Of a stretch of 64,000 bases of DNA, positions 26,901 through 37,828 are shown in pieces. The translations under genes were made by a program, and so were the position numbers. The notes beneath the pieces are model-generated. The model did no database searches and was not told the origin of the DNA. It was given only the letters and a program-made list of their open reading frames with translations. The number at the start of each line of letters is the position of its first letter. The first letter of the stretch is position 1. This DNA is from Bacteroidales bacterium (lineage in GTDB: Bacteria; Bacteroidota; Bacteroidia; Bacteroidales; WCHB1-69), in the NCBI GenBank assembly GCA_017394765.1, contig JAFPXF010000031.1, positions 4,754-68,753 on the forward strand, written 5' to 3'.

Positions 26901-27367
26901 TAGAGGCGAACTATCAACATGGCATTCAGGAAAACCGGTCCGACTTCCTCGCCATGCGCAACTACGAAATAGAGCGTCACGAAACCGGGGGGAAGGTGCA
27001 GCTGCGACTGCAGGACAAATATGTGACGGAAATTGGCTACCTGTACGGTGACAAGCGAGGGAAGGTGGGTGGCGGACATGTCTGTGTCCACGATGCCAAC
27101 GCCGCGTTCAACTACAAAATCGTGCGCCGGGGGGTGTCCACCGTGTCGGTTCGCTATGTGGCCGTCAAGGGACAATCGCCCGACAATGCGGCAGCAGCCT
27201 ATCAGATGTTGGAGGGCTTGGCGTTGGGCCACAATATCGTCTGGTCACTCGGCTGCCAGCTGGCGCTGACCGAGTATCTGCAGCTTTCCGCCCAATATGA
27301 CGGACGTGTCTCGCAAGGGCACAAAGCCATCCACACCGGCGGCATAACCTTGAAAGCCCAGTTCTGA
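23909..27367 (+). CDS. Large SprA-like outer-membrane beta-barrel protein
   Basis: 1152 residues with a signal peptide (to about residue 23, ...THKAFPQ). The block SGHVSRGITIGNNQDPVLNS followed by LNLQIAGNLSDDFRI, ISDKNIPIQPEGNTRYL and INAGDIS is very like the repeated barrel segments of SprA, the T9SS translocon (SRG.T.G.NQD..LNS; D.N.PIQ.EG). Many later segments alternate as in beta-strands, with a C-terminal aromatic residue (LKAQF). True SprA is about twice this length, so this is a smaller relative, not SprA itself. It is followed at 238 bases by porP-gldKLMN. Function: probably outer membrane; a link to T9SS is inferred from context. Confidence 0.65.
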   Translation: MRIRLLKVLMLATALLSTHKAFPQFVGEPRVKSCVADAFILKIDTLSIVPNSFSIVDVDTSQYRIDPIAAKLYLCDSTLLGRTLVCQYTVYRLDFSAPLRHRPLSQIEGSGGRLIPVAASSQTPVELYDDAQLSTSGHVSRGITIGNNQDPVLNSSLNLQIAGNLSDDFRIMASISDKNIPIQPEGNTRYLSDINNVFITLYYKDVARINAGDISIQSPVSDFLSVSRNLLGMEASVRYTATDKVQGIHSLGGGVAKGSFARQKLAVQNGMQGPYKLYGAQGETGIVVIAGSERVYIDGVLLARGQENDYVMDYNTAEITFTPAQMMSAEKRVFVEFEYTNRHFTRIGLFSYNELTLGKRKNLRLNVNYYREQDLKNQSVQPELNMDQMRFLSLIGDNWQNAYYEQADSTAFSENRVLYCRKDTLVDGITYHNVYEYSTDKDRQLYSVSFTFMGPGKGSYVLLRSAANGRVFSWVAPVNGEPQGDYNPVLLLSTPQRTQMATLQAKYQIRPTTLLRGEVALSEHDLNLFSKQDDRDNVGFASTLNLNHRHALGKNIPDSARWDFFGGVEWQFIHKNFHAVESLRDVEFARTYNLDGDHSNLHSEQMLHAHGGFEKRKLALLRYDLNWFSRLGSTSALRQELATQGTVGRLRLQARAAFLTTADSLQRSRFLTTDAKIAYQFKNVEIGVTDLLERNLFRDAMTDTVRSNSYAFNELLLYIKNNEPSLYKYNISYKNRVEFAPDTNGLQLRQSIQEANARFQFDRIKNQHFAVQATYRTQKMHHVVPEKGREHYFVGNMEYTGRFFHNALLWNTYYEAGSCMEQRKTFTFLKVATGQGTHVWHDYNGNGVEEMDEFEVAAFQDEANYVKVWLTGNDYVNAYSNAFTQSIQLRPAAVWNNQKGFRRFLARFSDVASFRTQLRHVKPNFNPFYANLADTNLLSRIMNVNNTFSFNNSTSKFAFDFVVQKSQNKSLMYYGFEQSESESQQVVLKSNLKGLVSIEANYQHGIQENRSDFLAMRNYEIERHETGGKVQLRLQDKYVTEIGYLYGDKRGKVGGGHVCVHDANAAFNYKIVRRGVSTVSVRYVAVKGQSPDNAAAAYQMLEGLALGHNIVWSLGCQLALTEYLQLSAQYDGRVSQGHKAIHTGGITLKAQF

Positions 27368-27444
27368 TCATAGTGATTTTTAGAAAGTTTAAAATGTGTT
27401 GGTTTTTTTTTTCAACAGAACGATGTTGGATAAAAAAAATATCG

Positions 27445-27452
27445 TATTTTTG
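27445..27452 (+). promoter_or_regulatory. -7 box upstream of porP-gldKLMN
   Basis: TATTTTTG with a TTG 16 bases upstream (27426-27428). It lies in the 237-base gap after the SprA-like gene and would give a leader of about 145 bases before porP. No other structure is clear in this gap. Confidence 0.55.
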
Positions 27453-27604
27453 TCGCTTGAAAAATTATAAGGTTAATTGCGTTCTGTAACTTTTTTGGGG
27501 ATATGATGTAAAAAGATGTTTGATGACTAAAGTATAAACCCGCTAAAATCTACATAACGTATTCAACCACAAATGAATATTGTAAAAACCAAAACCAACG
27601 AAAG

Positions 27605-28651
27605 ATGATGAATCGGGCGAAAAAGATAGGTGTTTTCATGCTGGTAGCGATGGCATTTCACGTTTCCGGCTTAGCTCAAGACGATGCGCAATTTACGCTT
27701 TTTCCTTGGGCAACTTCCTATTATAATGCAGGTGGCATAGGTGAACAGAACAATACGTTATGTTTCACGTTCCTGTACGACAACAAATCTTTGGCATGGC
27801 GTGATGTGTATAATGGTGCGGGCGATTCCATATCGAAGGACAAGACGGCGCCTCAGGATTTTCTGCTCAACATCGAGTCTTATCTGAAGAAATTGCACGG
27901 TTCCATCGGTCTTTCCTTGATCAGCGATCAAATTGGTTATTACAAAAGCATCGGAGTAAAGTTAGGTTATTCGTACAAATTGCGCATAGGGGGCGGCCAC
28001 ATGGGCATTGGAGCGCAGATTTCCTTCTTCAACCAGCAAATCGACCCCTCCGGATTCCGCCCCATCGACCAGGGCGACCCCGTGCTTGACAACCTTTCCG
28101 AATCCACCACAGACCTTGATTTTGGTTTAGGCGTGCATTACACGACCGACCAATGGTATGCAGGCGTAAGCGTGACGCAGCTGGCCGCCGCCTTCGACAA
28201 GGACCAGAAACTGCGCATTGCCGGCGACCACGGTCCGGCCCGCACGCCGCAAATGTACTTCCATGGCGGCTACACCTGGATTGTGCCCGCCAACCCCAAT
28301 TGGGAGATTCTGCCTCAGACCTTGGTCAAGACCGACTTCAAGACGTTCCAGTGGGACCTTATGGTGCTGGCACGCTACAATGGCATCTACTGGGGCGGCT
28401 TGAGCTACCGTCTGCAGGATGCCGTCTCGCTGGTGTTCGGCGCACGTCCCTTCTATAACTCCTCCAACGTCTATCTGAAAGGCCTCGACGCCGGCGTCTC
28501 CTACAGCATCACCACCAACAAGCTGGGTTACCGCCGCTACAGGAGCTTCGGCGATGTGGAAGTGATGGTCCGCTATTGCTTTGACATCTACAAACCGGAG
28601 GTCTTCTCCGGCTACGGTTCCACACGTTCCATATACAAAAACTGGTACTAA
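27605..28651 (+). CDS. porP: T9SS membrane protein PorP/SprF family
   Basis: 348 residues with a signal peptide (cleavage ...SGLAQ) and a beta-barrel body of the PorP/SprF family. Typical features are DDAQFTLFPWATSYYNAGGI early in the mature part (the 'Q...Y....P.Y.NPA..G' start of the family in a variant form), GIGAQISFFNQQID, and a late LDAGVSYSI. PorP is an outer-membrane part of the type IX secretion system. Its place directly before gldK matches the porP-porK-porL-porM-porN order of Porphyromonas. Confidence 0.82.
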   Translation: MMNRAKKIGVFMLVAMAFHVSGLAQDDAQFTLFPWATSYYNAGGIGEQNNTLCFTFLYDNKSLAWRDVYNGAGDSISKDKTAPQDFLLNIESYLKKLHGSIGLSLISDQIGYYKSIGVKLGYSYKLRIGGGHMGIGAQISFFNQQIDPSGFRPIDQGDPVLDNLSESTTDLDFGLGVHYTTDQWYAGVSVTQLAAAFDKDQKLRIAGDHGPARTPQMYFHGGYTWIVPANPNWEILPQTLVKTDFKTFQWDLMVLARYNGIYWGGLSYRLQDAVSLVFGARPFYNSSNVYLKGLDAGVSYSITTNKLGYRRYRSFGDVEVMVRYCFDIYKPEVFSGYGSTRSIYKNWY

Positions 28652-28702
28652 GATAATAAAAGTGGTATAATTGCGTTTAGATAATCATTAAAATCTATAA
28701 AA

Positions 28703-30133
28703 ATGAAAAGGGTATTAATATTAATTGCAGCGGCACTGATGGTATGCGTGTCCTGTAAAAACGGCGGCGACGGCCAATTGGTGGGCGTAAAGGACCGCCC
28801 CGACTTCCTGGACCTCGACCCGTACGGCATGGTCTATGTTCCCGCCGGCCACTATGTGATGGGCGGTGGCGACCAGGATGTGCCATTCGCACAGACCCAG
28901 CAGTCCAAGAACGTGACCCTCGACGCCTTCTGGATGGACGAGACCGAGATCACCAACAACGAGTATCGCCAGTTCGTATATTGGGTGCGCGACTCCATCG
29001 CACATGTGTTGCTCGGTGATGCCGAGATCACAGATGTCGAGAAGTATGGCCACTACCAGAAATACACCAAGGGCGAGAACGAGGGCGAACTCAAAGAACC
29101 CAAACTCATCAACTGGAAAGAAGAAATCCCTTGGGATTCTGACAACGAGGAGGTTCAATCCGCACTCTCTCCGTTGTACAACAAGGTGAACACCCGCTTC
29201 TACCATTATCGCCCCAACACCACTAATGCTGCCATGTACAACTACGAGTATTGGTGGTATGACTATCGCAACTGGCGCGATCCCGATGACCCCGACAACT
29301 TCGGCGCCGCAACCAAGGAGTTCGACAAGGAAGGCGTGGATTACGGTGGTCTGTACGCCAACCGTCCCAGCAGCTTGGGCAACGGTTACCAACGCTTCAT
29401 CAAACACGAGGTCGTGAACATCTACCCGGATACCCTTTGCTGGGCCCACGATTTCGTATATTCCTATAATGAGCAGATGATCCTGAACTATTTCTCCCAT
29501 CCCCAGTTCGATCACTATCCTGTGGTGGGTGTGAGCTGGAAGCAAGCCAAGGCCTTCTCTTACTGGAGAACCCATCTCCGCATGTCCTGGCTTTCCTCCA
29601 AGGAGTATGCCAACGAGCAGGAGTTCAGACTGCCCACTGAAGCACAGTGGGAATGGGCTGCGCGCGGTGGCAACGACCTGGTCACCTATCCGTGGGGCGG
29701 TCCCTACACAACAAACAAGAACGGCTGTTTCCTGAGCAACTTCAAGCCCCAACGCGGCAACTACATAGCTGATGACAACATGTATCCCAGCATCGTGGCC
29801 CACTATCACCCCAACGATTGGGGTCTGTTTGACATGGCCGGCAACGTGGCCGAGTGGTGCGAGGATGCTTTCGACAAGTCCTCCTACAACTTCACCCACG
29901 ACATGAATCCCGTCTATGTCTATTATGCCAAGAAGGACGACTCTCCTGCCAAGAAGCGCAAAGTCATCCGTGGCGGTTCCTGGAAGGACGTGAGTTATTA
30001 CACCACTGTGGCGGCAAGATGCTTCGAGTATCAGGACACCTGCAAATCATACGTGGGCTTCCGCAACGTGCAATCCTACATGGGCCGTCAACGCGGTGAC
30101 AACAGCAGCCGTAGTGCCTCCCACGTTTACTAA
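28703..30133 (+). CDS. gldK: T9SS outer-membrane lipoprotein GldK/PorK
   Basis: 476 residues. A lipoprotein signal with lipobox (AALMVCVSCK, cysteine about residue 18) precedes a formylglycine-generating-enzyme-type (SUMF1-like) domain. Visible are MVYVPAGHYVMGGGDQD, TLDAFWMDETEITNNEYRQF, RLPTEAQWEWAARGG and the final RGGSWKDVSYYTT. In GldK/PorK this fold has a structural role: with GldN it forms the ring on the periplasmic side of the outer membrane. It lies in the operon between porP and gldL. Confidence 0.92.
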   Translation: MKRVLILIAAALMVCVSCKNGGDGQLVGVKDRPDFLDLDPYGMVYVPAGHYVMGGGDQDVPFAQTQQSKNVTLDAFWMDETEITNNEYRQFVYWVRDSIAHVLLGDAEITDVEKYGHYQKYTKGENEGELKEPKLINWKEEIPWDSDNEEVQSALSPLYNKVNTRFYHYRPNTTNAAMYNYEYWWYDYRNWRDPDDPDNFGAATKEFDKEGVDYGGLYANRPSSLGNGYQRFIKHEVVNIYPDTLCWAHDFVYSYNEQMILNYFSHPQFDHYPVVGVSWKQAKAFSYWRTHLRMSWLSSKEYANEQEFRLPTEAQWEWAARGGNDLVTYPWGGPYTTNKNGCFLSNFKPQRGNYIADDNMYPSIVAHYHPNDWGLFDMAGNVAEWCEDAFDKSSYNFTHDMNPVYVYYAKKDDSPAKKRKVIRGGSWKDVSYYTTVAARCFEYQDTCKSYVGFRNVQSYMGRQRGDNSSRSASHVY

Positions 30134-30191
30134 AATCCTGACAACAACAATAATCATCAATAAATCATTAACTAAATTAAATTAATCTAAA

Positions 30192-30911
30192 ATGAATGCA
30201 ATCGACAGATTAGTAAGATCAAACACGTACAAGAACATCATGGCCAAGTTGTATGGCTGGGGCGCTGCCGTCGTCATCTTCGGCGCACTTTTCAAAATTC
30301 TTCACCTCCCCGGCGCTAACATCATGCTGATCATTGGTATGGGCACGGAGGTCGCCATCTTCTTCTTCTCCGCTTTCGAGCCTTTACATGTGGAATACAA
30401 CTGGGCTTTGGTGTATCCGGAGCTTGCTATTGCTGATGAAAATGCAGAACCCACGCGCAAAGAGAGAAAGAAAGAGATGAAAGGCGCCACCCCCACCCAA
30501 CAACTCGACAAGATGCTCGAAGAAGCCAAGATTGGTCCCGAATTGATTGAGAGCTTGGCAGTTGGCATGAAGAACCTCGGTGACAACGCCAAGAAACTCG
30601 CCGGCGTTTCCGACGCTGCCGTGGCTACCGACGCTTTTGTGGGCAACATGACCAAAGCCGCTGAATCTGTGCGTAACCTCTCCCTTAAATATGACAAGGT
30701 GGCCTCCACGCTCGAAGCCGACGGCAACGCATCCATGGCTTACAGCGAAAGCTTGAAACGCGCCACTAACGCCATCAACCAAATGGCCAATGCTTATGAG
30801 CAGACCACAACCTACAAGAGCGAAATGGACAAGCTGACCCACAACATTGCTGCCCTCAGCAAGGTCTATGGTAACATGCTCGCCGCCATGGGCGTAAACA
30901 CCAACAAATAA
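30192..30911 (+). CDS. gldL: T9SS inner-membrane motor protein GldL
   Basis: 239 residues. Two transmembrane helices near the N-terminus (about 19-38 and 43-61) carry the conserved KILHLPGANIML stretch and a glutamate in the second helix (GMGTEVAIFFF), the place of the proton-path residue of GldL. The rest is a cytoplasmic, helical tail. GldL with GldM forms the proton-driven rotary motor of the T9SS. The gene is followed by gldM after 53 bases. Confidence 0.93.
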   Translation: MNAIDRLVRSNTYKNIMAKLYGWGAAVVIFGALFKILHLPGANIMLIIGMGTEVAIFFFSAFEPLHVEYNWALVYPELAIADENAEPTRKERKKEMKGATPTQQLDKMLEEAKIGPELIESLAVGMKNLGDNAKKLAGVSDAAVATDAFVGNMTKAAESVRNLSLKYDKVASTLEADGNASMAYSESLKRATNAINQMANAYEQTTTYKSEMDKLTHNIAALSKVYGNMLAAMGVNTNK

Positions 30912-30964
30912 GATCACCCATCATCTCATTTCACACTAATTTCTCACTAAAACTATATTAGAAA

Positions 30965-32581
30965 ATGGGTGCAACAAATTGTCCGGAAACCCCGCGACAG
31001 AAAATGATTCAGATGATGTACTTGGTGTACACCGCCATGTTGGCATTGAACGTGTCCGCCAATATCCTTGATGCCTTCGTCGTCGTGGACGACACGTTGG
31101 TGACCTCCACTATGAACGCCACACACCAGAATAAGAGCGACTACTCCTGGTTCGAAGCCCAAAAGACCCTCCTCGGCGAGGCCAAGATCCATGATGCTTA
31201 TGCGAATGCACAGAAACTGAGAAAAGAGACCGACGACATGGTGAAGTTCATCGAGAACATGCGCCGCGAGCTCATCTACGCCGTTGATGGCGACACCCTC
31301 GCTGAAGTCGAGAACGACCAAGGCAAGAAAGTGAAAGTCTCCAAGACAGTTTCCACGATTACCAAGAAAGACAATTTCGACATCCCCACCGATTTCATGA
31401 TCCGACAGGGCAATGCCGAAAAACTCAAGAAAAGAATCAACGAATACAAGGCTAACATCCTGAAACTGGCCAAACCCTCCGACCGCGATGGCCTCAAGCG
31501 TGCTATCGGTCTTAACGTGGATGTCAAGTATAAGAAAGAGGGTGATTCCCAGACTTGGGAAGAGCACAATTTCGACCATATCATTGCCGCCGCGTCTGTA
31601 ACCCTTCTCAACAAAATGACCGGCGAGGTGCGCAACGCAGAGTCCGCCATGCTCAACTACCTGAAGGCTTCCATCAGCGCCGACGACTTCAAGTTCGACC
31701 ATGTGGAAGGCCGTGCCATCCCGAAATCCCAGGTGGTGTTCACCGGCGACAGCTATGAAGCCGACATCATTGTGGCTGCTTACGACAGCAAGACCAATCC
31801 TGAGGTCTGGTACAAGATGGGCGCTGACACGCTGACCGAAGCCGGCATCGGCGGTGCCACCAGACTGGTGGGTGAAAACGGTGTGGTGAAACTCAAATTG
31901 GGCGCAGGCGGCGTCGGCGACTCTAAGTTCGCGGGCTTGATCAAGGTCATCGGACCGGACGGCCAGCCCAAGTACTACGGTTTCAAGGACAAATACACGG
32001 TCTTGAAGCCCTCTGCCACCATTGCTGCTGACAAGATGAACGTGCTCTATGCCGGTATTGCCAACCCGATTTCTGTGTCGGGCGTCGGTTCCGGTAAGAT
32101 CAGCGTTTCCTTCCCCGGCTGTAACCTCTCTTCCACGGGTACCAACACCTATAATGTCAGTGTTCCTGCAGGTCTGATTGGCAAGACGGTCACCGCGTCT
32201 GTCACCTCCGACGGCAAGAACATGGGCAGCACCGTGTTTCGTGTCAAGAAAGTCCCGAATCCGCGTGCCGTCTTAGGCGCCAACATCCGTGGCGGCAAAC
32301 GTGCCAAGGCTGAATTGCTCGCCAACCCGATGATTCGTGCCACCATGGGCGAAGACTTCGCTTACGACCTGAAATGGAGTGTCAACTCTTTCCGCGTCAT
32401 CTTCGTCAGCAAAGGTATGGAAGACCCCGCCATGGTTTGCCAAGGCGGATCCTTGAGCGAAGCCGTCAAGGCCAAGATCCAAAAGTCCTCCGCCAACACG
32501 GTGATTTATTTCACCGACATCAAGGTCTCCTCAGAAGCAGGTCAGAGAACCCTTGAGGAGTTCTCCGTTAGAATTCGATAA
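30965..32581 (+). CDS. gldM: T9SS motor/periplasmic shaft protein GldM
   Basis: 538 residues. One N-terminal membrane helix (MYLVYTAMLALNVSANIL, about 18-35) precedes a long periplasmic domain built of stacked domains. The ETPRQKMIQMMYLVYTAMLA pattern at the N-terminus is typical of GldM. The C-terminal domains carry GKISVSFPGCNL and ANIRGGKRAKAELLA. GldM spans the periplasm from the motor to the GldK-GldN ring. Fifteen bases separate it from gldN. Confidence 0.93.
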   Translation: MGATNCPETPRQKMIQMMYLVYTAMLALNVSANILDAFVVVDDTLVTSTMNATHQNKSDYSWFEAQKTLLGEAKIHDAYANAQKLRKETDDMVKFIENMRRELIYAVDGDTLAEVENDQGKKVKVSKTVSTITKKDNFDIPTDFMIRQGNAEKLKKRINEYKANILKLAKPSDRDGLKRAIGLNVDVKYKKEGDSQTWEEHNFDHIIAAASVTLLNKMTGEVRNAESAMLNYLKASISADDFKFDHVEGRAIPKSQVVFTGDSYEADIIVAAYDSKTNPEVWYKMGADTLTEAGIGGATRLVGENGVVKLKLGAGGVGDSKFAGLIKVIGPDGQPKYYGFKDKYTVLKPSATIAADKMNVLYAGIANPISVSGVGSGKISVSFPGCNLSSTGTNTYNVSVPAGLIGKTVTASVTSDGKNMGSTVFRVKKVPNPRAVLGANIRGGKRAKAELLANPMIRATMGEDFAYDLKWSVNSFRVIFVSKGMEDPAMVCQGGSLSEAVKAKIQKSSANTVIYFTDIKVSSEAGQRTLEEFSVRIR

Positions 32582-32596
32582 ACAACCCCATATATT

Positions 32597-33544
32597 ATGA
32601 AAAAGTTTGGATTATTATTATTAGCCCTTTGCGCCATTTCCTTTGCCTTTGCACAAGAAGACGAAGACGGCAGCACGATGAACCAGCCCATCGACCGCGC
32701 CCCCGCGGAGTTCGCATGGGAACAAATGGAGGTCAATGAACTCTCGGATCCCATCCCGTACGCCCCTATCCGGCAGGCAGACGTGATGTACTACTACACC
32801 ATCTGGAGAACCATCGACCTTCGCGAGAAAGTCAATCACCCCCTCTACTTCCCGACTGAAGTGAGAGGCACATGGCGGAGTCTGGCCCAAACCATCTTCG
32901 ACGCCATCGACATGGACAACCCTGACAAATCGGAAGGCGTGCTGCCAATCTATTCCGACGACATGTGTACCATGCCGACCCCGCGTGAAGAGCTGAAAGG
33001 CAACCTCGCCGTCTCCTATCCGGTGCCCGATTTCGATCCCGAAACTGGTGAGGAAATTGGCACCAAAGACATGGTCATCCAATTCGAGGCCAAGGAGATC
33101 ATCTCCTACAACATCAAGGAGATCTGGTATTTCGACAAGCAGGAATCCCGCCTCAAATACCAAATCCTAACCCTTGAGCCGATTCTCGAATACGAGCGTC
33201 CGAACACCTCCTCCTTCTCCGGCTACGATGAAGAGCCGCAAGAAGACGAAGAGGATGTGCAAAACCCGTTGACCAAAAAGAGAGTGGGCTACATCTACTA
33301 CAATGAGCTCAGACCTTTCTTGGCCAAGCAAGAGGTTTTCAACGTCAAGAACAACGCCCAGCGTCTCTCTTTCGACGACTTGTTGACGTGGAAACGCTAT
33401 TTCTCGTCGCTGATCTACAAAGAAGCCAACACGTATGACCGTGAGATTCAGGACTATATCGCAAACGCACGCGACCAGCGCATCGAATCCGAGAAGATTA
33501 CTGAAAGATTGCGCACTCTGGAGAGCGATCTCTGGGAATTTTAA
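32597..33544 (+). CDS. gldN: T9SS periplasmic ring protein GldN
   Basis: 315 residues with a signal peptide (ends ...SFAFAQ) and the GldN features PIPYAPIRQADVMYYYTIWR and VNHPLYFPTE in the first half, then KEIWYFDKQESRLKYQIL. It partners GldK in the outer-membrane-associated ring. It is the last gene of the operon, closed by a strong terminator 29 bases after the stop. Confidence 0.93.
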   Translation: MKKFGLLLLALCAISFAFAQEDEDGSTMNQPIDRAPAEFAWEQMEVNELSDPIPYAPIRQADVMYYYTIWRTIDLREKVNHPLYFPTEVRGTWRSLAQTIFDAIDMDNPDKSEGVLPIYSDDMCTMPTPREELKGNLAVSYPVPDFDPETGEEIGTKDMVIQFEAKEIISYNIKEIWYFDKQESRLKYQILTLEPILEYERPNTSSFSGYDEEPQEDEEDVQNPLTKKRVGYIYYNELRPFLAKQEVFNVKNNAQRLSFDDLLTWKRYFSSLIYKEANTYDREIQDYIANARDQRIESEKITERLRTLESDLWEF

Positions 33545-33573
33545 TCCGAACAGAACTTTTTCATAAATATGCC

Positions 33574-33605
33574 AAATCGGGTACCGTTGGTACCCGATTT
33601 TTTTT
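33574..33605 (+). terminator. Rho-independent terminator after gldN
   Basis: Perfect 12-pair stem (AAATCGGGTACC / GGTACCCGATTT) with a three-base loop followed by five more T residues. It closes the porP-gldKLMN transcript. The hldD -7 box begins in its T-tail. Confidence 0.9.
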
Positions 33606-33612
33606 ACTTTTG
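33605..33612 (+). promoter_or_regulatory. -7 box of hldD, overlapping the gldN terminator tail
   Basis: TACTTTTG matches TAnnTTTG. A TTG at 33587-33589 lies 15 bases upstream, inside the terminator hairpin loop and stem, so terminator and promoter are compressed into about 40 bases. Confidence 0.55.
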
Positions 33613-33630
33613 CACGGTAAAATAAAACAC

Positions 33631-34596
33631 ATGATTGTCATCACAGGATCAGCAGGATTCATCGGCAGCTGCATGGCTGCCAAGTTGAACGAATCGGGCC
33701 GGGACGACCTCGTGCTCGTGGACGACTTCTCGCGCCCCGAGAAGCGTCGCAACTGGGAGAACAAACGTTACATCGACAAAATTCACCGTGACGACTTCTT
33801 CCAGTGGGCCGAACAGAATGTTCCGTCCATCGAACTCATCATCCATCTGGGGGCACGCACCGACACAACCGAATTCGACTACTCCGTCTTCGAAATGCTG
33901 AATGTCTCCTACACCCAGCGAATATGGACATTTGCGGCAAAGTACCGCATTCCCTTGGTCTATGCCTCCTCCGCCGCCACATACGGCGCCGGCGAACTCG
34001 GTTATGTGGACAACCACGCGCTGTCGGCCAGGCTGCAGCCCTTGAATCCTTATGGAAAGTCCAAGAACGAAATCGACAAATGGGTGCTGAAACAGTTTCG
34101 CCAACCGCCCTGCTGGTACGCATTCAAGTTCTTCAACGTTTACGGTCCCAACGAGTACCACAAGGGACGCATGGCTTCCGTGATTCTGCACGCTTTCCAT
34201 CAAATCCAGGAAACCGGCAAGGTAAAGCTGTTCAGATCCCACCGCCCGGATTTTGCCGACGGGGAACAGCTGCGCGATTTCGTCTATGTGAAGGACGTGG
34301 TGCGTGTCATCCAGTGGTTCATCACGCATCTGCCCCAAAGCGGCATATACAACATAGGCACCGGTCGCGCCCAATCGTTCCTGACGCTGGCCACCTCCAC
34401 CTTCAAAGCCCTGAATTTAGAGCCAAATATCGAGTTTGTGGATATTCCGGAAGACATACGCGACAAATATCAGTACTACACTCAAGCTGATATGCACAAA
34501 ATGCGTGCTGCGGGATTCCACCGTCCCTTCTACTCGCTCGAACGGGGCACAACCTCCTACGTCACGCGCTATTTAAAAAAAAACACTGTTTATTAA
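33631..34596 (+). CDS. hldD: ADP-L-glycero-D-manno-heptose 6-epimerase
   Basis: 321 residues from the ATG at 33631 (MIVITGSAGFIG). A TTG seven codons upstream is part of the promoter and not used. Short-chain dehydrogenase fold with the NAD-binding GSAGFIGSC, the catalytic YGKSK pair (tyrosine and lysine) and FFNVYGPNEYHKGRMAS, typical for HldD/RfaD. It makes ADP-L-glycero-D-manno-heptose for lipopolysaccharide core. It has its own promoter and stands alone. Confidence 0.9.
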   Translation: MIVITGSAGFIGSCMAAKLNESGRDDLVLVDDFSRPEKRRNWENKRYIDKIHRDDFFQWAEQNVPSIELIIHLGARTDTTEFDYSVFEMLNVSYTQRIWTFAAKYRIPLVYASSAATYGAGELGYVDNHALSARLQPLNPYGKSKNEIDKWVLKQFRQPPCWYAFKFFNVYGPNEYHKGRMASVILHAFHQIQETGKVKLFRSHRPDFADGEQLRDFVYVKDVVRVIQWFITHLPQSGIYNIGTGRAQSFLTLATSTFKALNLEPNIEFVDIPEDIRDKYQYYTQADMHKMRAAGFHRPFYSLERGTTSYVTRYLKKNTVY

Positions 34597-34646
34597 TTTG
34601 GTGAAAAATATTTCTCTAACCGACGCTGTGATACGGATTTTTTTTA

Positions 34647-34654
34647 TACTTTTG
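34647..34654 (+). promoter_or_regulatory. -7 box of recQ
   Basis: TACTTTTG, preceded by a T-rich tract, 72 bases before the recQ ATG. It matches TAnnTTTG; no clear -33 TTG at standard spacing. Confidence 0.5.
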
Positions 34655-34726
34655 TGTTCTTTTTAAAACCAAAGCGAAAACTCAACATCTTGCACCTTAA
34701 AACAATAAAAACTCATTACTGTTATA

Positions 34727-36943
<2,217 letters not shown>

Positions 36944-37018
36944 CCGTCAGCGTTTATCCCTGCCGACAACCGCATCGGCCATTAAAACAAAAATCAGAAA
37001 ATCAAATTAAAAATTTAT

Positions 37019-37828
37019 ATGGAAGAGAGAAAAGAAATGAATGACCCCGTCAAGAATGTGGTACCGGACGAGATGATGCCGGGATTTGTGGCTGCAGAGT
37101 CTCAGAAAAAACACGACGAGGAAAATGTGTATCAGACGGAGTGTCCTGCTCCGGAACTGCAATCGGATAATCTTTCCGACAGTGAAGAGGCGAAGCAGGC
37201 CTGCGACAAGAAGAGAAAATGCTGCCATATCGGGCACTTGATTTTCGATTTGTTGATGGCCGCCGCTGTCATCACCCTGTTCATCCTGCATTTTTGCGGG
37301 AACAAACGACCAGTCCACCATGTTGCCGTGGATCCATCCAAAGCGGGTTCCGGCGAAGTGCTTTATGTAAACATCGACTCCATCAACGAGCATTATGAGA
37401 TGGTATCGATCTTAACAGACAGTATCGATGCCGAGCGCCAGCGCCAGACCGTGTTGTTCCAAAACCGCCAGAAGGCCTTGGAAAACAAGTTGGCCAACTA
37501 CCAGCGCAACATGCAATCCGGCAGCTTGACGGCTCAGCAGGCACAATATGCGGAACAGTCGCTGCAGCAAGAGAGCACACAGCTGCAAAACGATTACTCC
37601 GTAGCCTTGGAAAATCTGGAATCCCGCTACACGGCGGCTTTGGGCCAGATTGCCGATTCTCTGAAAGCAGCCGTCGCACGTGCCAATGCCCTCCATAACG
37701 CATCCTTCATCCTCAGCTATGGTGCCGGAAGTCCCGTAATTGAGGCCGACCCCACCAAGGATATCACAAATGAGGTGCTTGAAGACCTCAACAGGCCTTT
37801 CAAGAAGAAAAAAAAGGGAGGTAACTAA
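37019..37828 (+). CDS. Membrane-anchored Skp/OmpH-like protein
   Basis: 269 residues. The first ~70 residues are charged and cytoplasmic, with two cysteine pairs (CDKKRKCC). One transmembrane helix (about 76-95) follows. The rest is a periplasmic helical region with the Skp/OmpH pattern: a beta-start LYVNIDSINEHYEMV and long coiled-coil arms (QKALENKLANYQRNMQSG), ending in a lysine-rich tail. Skp proteins chaperone outer-membrane proteins, but they normally have a cleaved signal peptide. An uncleaved anchor with an N-terminal cytoplasmic part is unusual. It is coupled to the next gene by TAATG overlap. Confidence 0.65.
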   Translation: MEERKEMNDPVKNVVPDEMMPGFVAAESQKKHDEENVYQTECPAPELQSDNLSDSEEAKQACDKKRKCCHIGHLIFDLLMAAAVITLFILHFCGNKRPVHHVAVDPSKAGSGEVLYVNIDSINEHYEMVSILTDSIDAERQRQTVLFQNRQKALENKLANYQRNMQSGSLTAQQAQYAEQSLQQESTQLQNDYSVALENLESRYTAALGQIADSLKAAVARANALHNASFILSYGAGSPVIEADPTKDITNEVLEDLNRPFKKKKKGGN

